64,000 bases of DNA from Planctomycetota bacterium (GTDB taxonomy: Bacteria > Planctomycetota > UBA1135 > GCA-002686595). The stretch covers positions 1-64,000 of the forward strand of contig NYUD01000071.1 in assembly GCA_002683825.1 (NCBI GenBank), given 5' to 3'. Every line of letters begins with the position of its first letter. Positions within the stretch are counted from its first letter, which is position 1. A program made the position numbers and the translations under genes. The notes beneath the pieces were generated by a model. That model was given only the letters and a program-made list of their open reading frames with translations, was not told where the DNA came from and searched no databases. Below are positions 59,815 to 64,000 of this stretch, piece after piece.

Positions 59815-62087
59815 TCCGGTTTTTTCAGCAGCCGCGCAGGTTCACTCGAAACGACCGCTTGCTGGCCGCGGGCGATCCATTTGCGAATGGCCAGTTCCAG
59901 TTCTTCCGTCTTGATGGGCTTGACGAGATAGTCGTCGAAACCGGCGCAACGAGCCTGGTTGCGGTCATCCTCGAGCACGTTCGCCGTCAAGGCGACGATC
60001 GGAATGTGCGTTTCGCTGAGAACCTCGAGTCTGCGGATTGCCGTCGTCGCCTCGAGGCCATCCATGATCGGCATTTGCACGTCCATCAGGATGAGATCGA
60101 TTTCGCCGTTGCGGTAAGCTTCGACGGCTTCCCGGCCGTTGCCGACCAGGCGCCATTGGACGCCGATCTTATCGAGAAACTTGGTGGTGATCTTCTGATT
60201 GACGGGGTTGTCTTCGGCGACGAGGATCGTCCTGTTGGCTACCCCGCTGGGCTCAGCGCGGGCCTCCACCGGCAAGGCCGCGGGCACCCTGTGCAACTCG
60301 GGTCGTAGCGATTCCGAGATGCACCACAAGAGATCGTGACAGCGTACGGGCTTGGCGACACAGGAGACACGTCCATTCCAATTCACCGCAGAGGCCGACG
60401 CGAGTTGGTTGATTGGAGCCAGCAGGATCAACGGCGTCGGTAAGGGATCCACGTCGCTGGTGGACGGGGCCAGGAATGCGTCGCCAAGGCGCACATCCAG
60501 GAGCACCATGTCGAAGGGGTTGCCGCTCTTCGTGGCCTTCAGCAACAGTTTGCGACCCTCCGGACCTCCTGCTGCGGTCTCGACGGTGTTGCCGGCGCGG
60601 AGCATCTGCGCAATTGCGCGGCGGCTGGTCGTGTTGGGGTCTGCGATCAAGACGTGCAGGCTTCTGGGGGGCATTCCCCCACCGACCTCGCTTGTCTCAC
60701 GATCGATCGGCAGCGTGATATTGAAACCGAACAGCGAGCCGTGGTTCTCGCGTGTCCTGACGGAGATCGATCCCCCCATCGCTTCGACCAGTTGTTTGCT
60801 GATCGCCAGCCCGAGGCCCGTTCCGCCGTACTTGCGATTAGCTGATGTGTCGACCTGCGAGAAACTCTTGAACAGGCGATCCAGACGATCCTCGGGGATA
60901 CCGATGCCTGTATCCTCGACTTCGAAGCGAATGGAGGCCTGTTTGTGGTTGATGTTCTCCACAGCCAGGCGGACGACGACCTCCCCCTTGGTCGTGAACT
61001 TCATGGCATTGCTCAGGAGGTTCAAGAGCGCCTGCCTCAGCCGCGCGGGATCCCCTTTGAGGTAGGCGGGTACCTTCTCATCGACCTGGCAAACCAGCTC
61101 GATCTCCTTCTCGCAGGCGACGATGGCGACGGTTTCGACGCACTCATAAATGACCTGCGAGGGGGAGAAGGAAACCTGCTTGATCTGGTGCCGACCGGCC
61201 TCGCCCTTGGAAAAATCGAGGATGTCGTTGATGATCGACAGCAGCCCCTCCGCCGAACGCGATACGGTGTGCGCAATGTCGTCCTGTTCGGAGTCCAGTC
61301 CCGTATCCAGCAACAGTTGTGTCATCCCCAGGATGCCGTTGATGGGAGTGCGAATCTCGTGACTCACGGTCGCCAGGAACTGTGACTTGGCCACTTTGGC
61401 CGCCTCGGCACGCTCGAACTCCCGCTTGAGCTGGATGTCCTGCAGCTCGATCTGCGCCAGCATCTGGTTCAGCGCGTCTGCGAGCAATCCGATCTCGTCG
61501 TCCGATCGCCGCAGAGCGCGGATCGAATAGTCCTTCAGCGTAGAAACCGCGTTCACTGTGCGTGCCAGATCGAGGAGCTGGGCCGAAGTCTGGCGATGAA
61601 TGCGGTGAGATATGAGATAGGCCAAAAGTCCTGCTCCGCCGCTCAAGAGGCAGACGGTAAGGAGCAGGAAGATCGCTCTGTCCGTAACCGTTCTCGGGTT
61701 CACCGCAACGGCGACGACCACGCTTTCAGTTCCGAGGACGGAGGGCCAGACCTTTTCCAGGCCTAACGTCTTCGTCAGCGCCGGGAGAGTTTCTCCTTCC
61801 GGAACTTGAATCAGAGTGGCGCCCGAATTTTCGTAGACCGCGATCCTCGCGATCCGATTGTCGTTCAGGAACGGGTGTGCCCAGGAGTCATTGTCCGGGT
61901 TCAGGTCTCCGAGACGAATGCGGAGGGCCAGGATCTCGGCGGTGTGATCCGCAAAGTTCCGCATGTGGTTAATTCGTTCCTGAACTCCGAAGACAGCGAA
62001 GACCAACCCGCTGACCAGGGTCGTGGCTAGACCCGCCCATAGCAGGGAAAGCAACAATCGACGCCGGAGCTTGGATCTGAGCATCAT
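59790..62087 (-). CDS. Hybrid sensor histidine kinase with two receiver domains
   Basis: Membrane sensor of 765 residues. Transmembrane helices are at about 11-34 and 138-160, enclosing an external sensor region of about 100 residues without a recognised fold. HAMP follows at about 160-215, then HisKA with the H-box FLATVSHEIRTPING (His243) and HATPase with NLLSNAMKFT, DTGIGIPED and GTGLGLAISK. The first receiver (about 490-610) keeps LLDVRL and a KP motif but has a reduced acidic pair (IADPN), so it may be weak. The second receiver (about 635-755) is intact (VAEDNPVNQK, LMDVQMPIMDG, ALTAN, VKPIK). No Hpt domain is fused and no output regulator is adjacent; the PilZ gene lies divergent, about 145 bases away. 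Confidence 0.93.
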   Translation of the reverse strand: MMLRSKLRRRLLLSLLWAGLATTLVSGLVFAVFGVQERINHMRNFADHTAEILALRIRLGDLNPDNDSWAHPFLNDNRIARIAVYENSGATLIQVPEGETLPALTKTLGLEKVWPSVLGTESVVVAVAVNPRTVTDRAIFLLLTVCLLSGGAGLLAYLISHRIHRQTSAQLLDLARTVNAVSTLKDYSIRALRRSDDEIGLLADALNQMLAQIELQDIQLKREFERAEAAKVAKSQFLATVSHEIRTPINGILGMTQLLLDTGLDSEQDDIAHTVSRSAEGLLSIINDILDFSKGEAGRHQIKQVSFSPSQVIYECVETVAIVACEKEIELVCQVDEKVPAYLKGDPARLRQALLNLLSNAMKFTTKGEVVVRLAVENINHKQASIRFEVEDTGIGIPEDRLDRLFKSFSQVDTSANRKYGGTGLGLAISKQLVEAMGGSISVRTRENHGSLFGFNITLPIDRETSEVGGGMPPRSLHVLIADPNTTSRRAIAQMLRAGNTVETAAGGPEGRKLLLKATKSGNPFDMVLLDVRLGDAFLAPSTSDVDPLPTPLILLAPINQLASASAVNWNGRVSCVAKPVRCHDLLWCISESLRPELHRVPAALPVEARAEPSGVANRTILVAEDNPVNQKITTKFLDKIGVQWRLVGNGREAVEAYRNGEIDLILMDVQMPIMDGLEATTAIRRLEVLSETHIPIVALTANVLEDDRNQARCAGFDDYLVKPIKTEELELAIRKWIARGQQAVVSSEPARLLKKPDQLSDLAR

Positions 62088-62233
62088 AGAGCAAAGAAAG
62101 GGCTCCTTTTCTTCGACAAGCCGTGCTGGTCGCGCTTGAGGTGAAGCTCATCTTTGCCGGGGTTTAGGCCTGGAAAGACTTTCCCTCAGGACAGGGGATT
62201 CCCGATCCCGATGGGTAGGCGGTACCGTTTCGG

Positions 62234-62665
62234 GTGACCGACAAAGATCCGATGAGTTTCAAGTCTGACAACGACCGGCGTGCGATCGTCCGCCAACGTG
62301 TGCACTACCGGATGGATGTTTGTGAGAACTCAGAGGCTCTCTTCGGATGCCTTCTAGACATCTCTACGACCGGGATGCGCGTCCTCTGTTCGGAAGACGT
62401 CGACGTGCTCAACGTAAGCAAGCTTCGAATCCGGTTGCCGCTCTGGTTGGAGCTTGGCCCTGAAATCCGTGTCGAGGGCCGCTTTGTCTGGTGCAAGGCC
62501 ATGGCGCGCCAACGCGTGGAAGCCGGATTTTCCTTCGGTGCCCTGAAGGAACGCGAGCGGACGGTGCTCGAGCACCTCATACAACGCCTCTCGCAGGCTG
62601 CGGACGAGGACGGGTTCGAAACCGTGTCCCTCGAGGCTCCGTTGGTTCTGGGCTCAAACCCGTAG
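62234..62665 (+). CDS. PilZ domain protein
   Basis: PilZ domains bind the second messenger cyclic di-GMP. The 143-residue protein consists of little else. The N-terminal RRAIVRQRV and the later DISTTGMRVL motif are the two ligand-binding elements (RxxxR and DxSxxG types). The reading starts at a GTG at 62234; an ATG 18 bases further (62252) is an equal candidate, and neither has a clear ribosome binding site. It is divergent from the hybrid kinase, which may be functionally linked, and its end overlaps the acetyltransferase gene by 12 bases on the other strand. Confidence 0.85.
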   Translation: MTDKDPMSFKSDNDRRAIVRQRVHYRMDVCENSEALFGCLLDISTTGMRVLCSEDVDVLNVSKLRIRLPLWLELGPEIRVEGRFVWCKAMARQRVEAGFSFGALKERERTVLEHLIQRLSQAADEDGFETVSLEAPLVLGSNP

Positions 62666-63775
62666 AAAAAGTCGTTTCCGGTAGAGCTGGTACAGGAGGA
62701 GCCAGCGCAGGAGGATTCCCAGGGCGGGAACGAAGGCGGGATGGAGCAAGTGCTGTCCTCTCGCAAGTACGAACTGCGCGATGCCATCGAAGTCGATGAA
62801 GCGGTTCAGTAGATAGATCGTGATCGCATTCTGTCCGATGACGACGAAGAAGAAGGCCACTCGATCGCGCCCCCAGACGTCGATCACGAGGTAGAAGCAG
62901 GCCAGGAGCATCGCACTGAGGCCCGCGGTCCAAAGCACGAACGAGCTGGACCAGAGGTTCTTGTTGAGAGGAAAGACGGAGTCCCAAAGCCATCCCAGGG
63001 CGAGGCCGATTGCCCCGTATACGAAGAGCCGCAGGGCGATGTGTTCGCCTTTGACGTCGCTTCGCATCCCCGTTTGAAGCAAGCGCCCGGCGAGTGCTCC
63101 GAACAGCGCGGTACTGACAGCCGGAACCGTCGCCAACAGGCCTTCGGGATCTCGATCGCCGTGGTAAAGCCTTCCAGGCAAAAAGAGGCGGTCGACGTAG
63201 TCGGCCAGCGTTGCGCCCGGAGCCCATTGGCCGGCCCCGAAACCCGGCACCGGGGGGAACCAGCTCATCAGGGCCCAGTACAGGATTGAGAGTCCCGCGG
63301 CCCATGCGAACCATGCCCGTGTGCTGCGGCAGAGGAGAACGATCAGCCCGGCCGCCGCGTAGGCCAGACCGATGCGGCCCAAAACGCTAGCACAGCGAAG
63401 GCTGGCGAAGTCGAAGGCCAGCAGGCCGTTGTAGACCAGCCCCAGGAGGCAGAGCACGGCGCCGCGTTTGATGACCTTCCGTGCGAGAGCTCTTCGGGGG
63501 ACGCCGGCCGCGAGGCGATCCGACAGGGAGAAGGGCATGGCCGCCCCTGCGATGAAGAGAAAGAGCGGGAAGATCAGATCCCAGAGCGAGAAACCGTTCC
63601 ATTCGACATGGTGCGTCTGGGATTCCACCCACTGGACGAAAGGGTTGTCGGTGGTTTTCGCGATGGCTGCGACGACCGCGCTTCCGCCGACGATCCAGAA
63701 CATGTCGAAGCCGCGCAGGGCATCCAGGGAGCGCAGCCTGCCGGTCGTTTGTGTCGGAGCGCTTTCCCGGCTCAT
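62654..63775 (-). CDS. Multi-pass DUF5009/HGSNAT-like acyltransferase
   Basis: Predicted inner-membrane protein related to heparan-alpha-glucosaminide N-acetyltransferase, which carries acetyl groups across a membrane to amino sugars. The 373 residues contain about ten hydrophobic helices. Signatures are RLRSLDALRGFDMFWIVGG at the start, GFSLWDLIFPLFLFIAGAAM, and NKNLWSSSFVLWTAG with VIGQNAITIYLLNRF near the end. The ATG overlaps the stop of the PIG-L gene (ATGA), so the two are translated together. A deacetylase next to an acetyltransferase suggests editing of an amino sugar at the envelope; this is inferred. Confidence 0.88.
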   Translation of the reverse strand: MSRESAPTQTTGRLRSLDALRGFDMFWIVGGSAVVAAIAKTTDNPFVQWVESQTHHVEWNGFSLWDLIFPLFLFIAGAAMPFSLSDRLAAGVPRRALARKVIKRGAVLCLLGLVYNGLLAFDFASLRCASVLGRIGLAYAAAGLIVLLCRSTRAWFAWAAGLSILYWALMSWFPPVPGFGAGQWAPGATLADYVDRLFLPGRLYHGDRDPEGLLATVPAVSTALFGALAGRLLQTGMRSDVKGEHIALRLFVYGAIGLALGWLWDSVFPLNKNLWSSSFVLWTAGLSAMLLACFYLVIDVWGRDRVAFFFVVIGQNAITIYLLNRFIDFDGIAQFVLARGQHLLHPAFVPALGILLRWLLLYQLYRKRLFLRV

Positions 63776-64000
63776 TGGTTTGTTGCGTTCGTTCCGGCGG
63801 AAGAGGAATAGGTCTTGGACGGGAACTGATCCCCGGCGAGCTGTTCGAAAAGCTGCCGCGTCCGTACGGCAGCGTCCGGCGGATTGCTCTCGAACAGGAG
63901 GTAAGTTTCGTGGTCTCCTCGGTTCATGAGCCGTTGCATCGTGCCCTGTGTTTTGTGTTCGGCGATCGCCCAGTTGATGACGATCTTGTAGTCCAGGCTT
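63772..64000 (-). CDS. PIG-L family deacetylase, C-terminal part (runs off the window)
   Basis: Only the last 75 residues are inside the window. They read IVINWAIAEHKTQGTMQRLM followed by NRGDHETYLLFES, which matches the C-terminal helix and strand of PIG-L/LmbE-type N-acetylglucosamine deacetylases; the catalytic HPDD site would lie outside. The stop overlaps the start of the acetyltransferase gene. The family call rests on this short match, so it is less certain than the frame itself. Confidence 0.62.
   Translation of the reverse strand, partial: SLDYKIVINWAIAEHKTQGTMQRLMNRGDHETYLLFESNPPDAAVRTRQLFEQLAGDQFPSKTYSSSAGTNATNQ

Noticed and set aside
1-64000. tRNA, rRNA or riboswitch genes
   Set aside because: I looked through the intergenic stretches and saw no cloverleaf, GGTTCGAATCC-like T-loop or known riboswitch core; a covariance-model scan would be needed to exclude degenerate ones.

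Overview
The window looks like a chromosomal piece of a Planctomycetota bacterium. GC content is high throughout. The protein families are ones that group typically carries: a cytochrome-PSD1/DUF1549/DUF1553 protein beside a DUF1501 protein, a second DUF1800/DUF1501 pair, DUF1080 (3-keto-disaccharide hydrolase) domains, several c-type cytochromes, exported beta-rich proteins and a PEP-CTERM-like tail. Few genes have a clear Shine-Dalgarno sequence, which also fits. The phylum is an inference from gene content; I could not check it against a marker gene. I saw no tRNA, rRNA, CRISPR array, insertion sequence or phage gene.

Layout. 1-9.2 kb: a lipoprotein, msrB, a secreted alpha/beta hydrolase, a di-haem peroxidase, a large secreted zinc metalloprotease and a secreted DUF1028 protein, followed directly by a decaying tandem copy of the DUF1028 gene. 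9.7-13.2 kb: a three-gene phosphorylation module (vWA protein, PP2C phosphatase, protein kinase with zinc-finger, membrane and helix-hairpin-helix parts). This is the TerY-P triad, related to E. coli YegL-YegK(PphC)-YegI and to a known anti-phage system type. 13.2-18.7 kb: a cytochrome c and a beta-propeller/DUF1080 protein in one operon, divergent from an alkaline-phosphatase-superfamily hydrolase. 18.7-26 kb: a giant exported protein with six FG-GAP repeats and twenty PKD domains of almost perfectly constant length. 26-35.6 kb: a second Thr-type sulfatase-like protein with TPRs, a DUF481 outer-membrane protein, an MscS channel, a secreted metallo-beta-lactamase-fold protein, a redoxin-cytochrome-copper-oxygenase fusion, a HEAT-repeat protein and a PEP-CTERM-like protein.

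35.8-51 kb is the metabolic core. On the minus strand hemA, hemCD (fused), hemB, hemL, a sensor kinase, its response regulator, hemE and hemG overlap or nearly touch, and run on into the PSD1 and DUF1501 genes. hemH is divergent from hemA. Together they cover glutamyl-tRNA to haem except for the coproporphyrinogen oxidase/dehydrogenase step (hemF/hemN), which is not in the window. The two-component system inside the operon is unusual and suggests its own regulation. At least four c-type cytochromes nearby are plausible consumers of the haem.

51-64 kb: a small membrane protein, the DUF1800/DUF1501 pair with a good sigma-70-type -10 box in front, two bacterial PH-domain membrane proteins, an aspartoacylase-like peptidase, a hybrid histidine kinase with two receiver domains, a PilZ protein, a multi-pass DUF5009/HGSNAT-like acetyltransferase and the C-terminal end of a PIG-L deacetylase that runs off the window.
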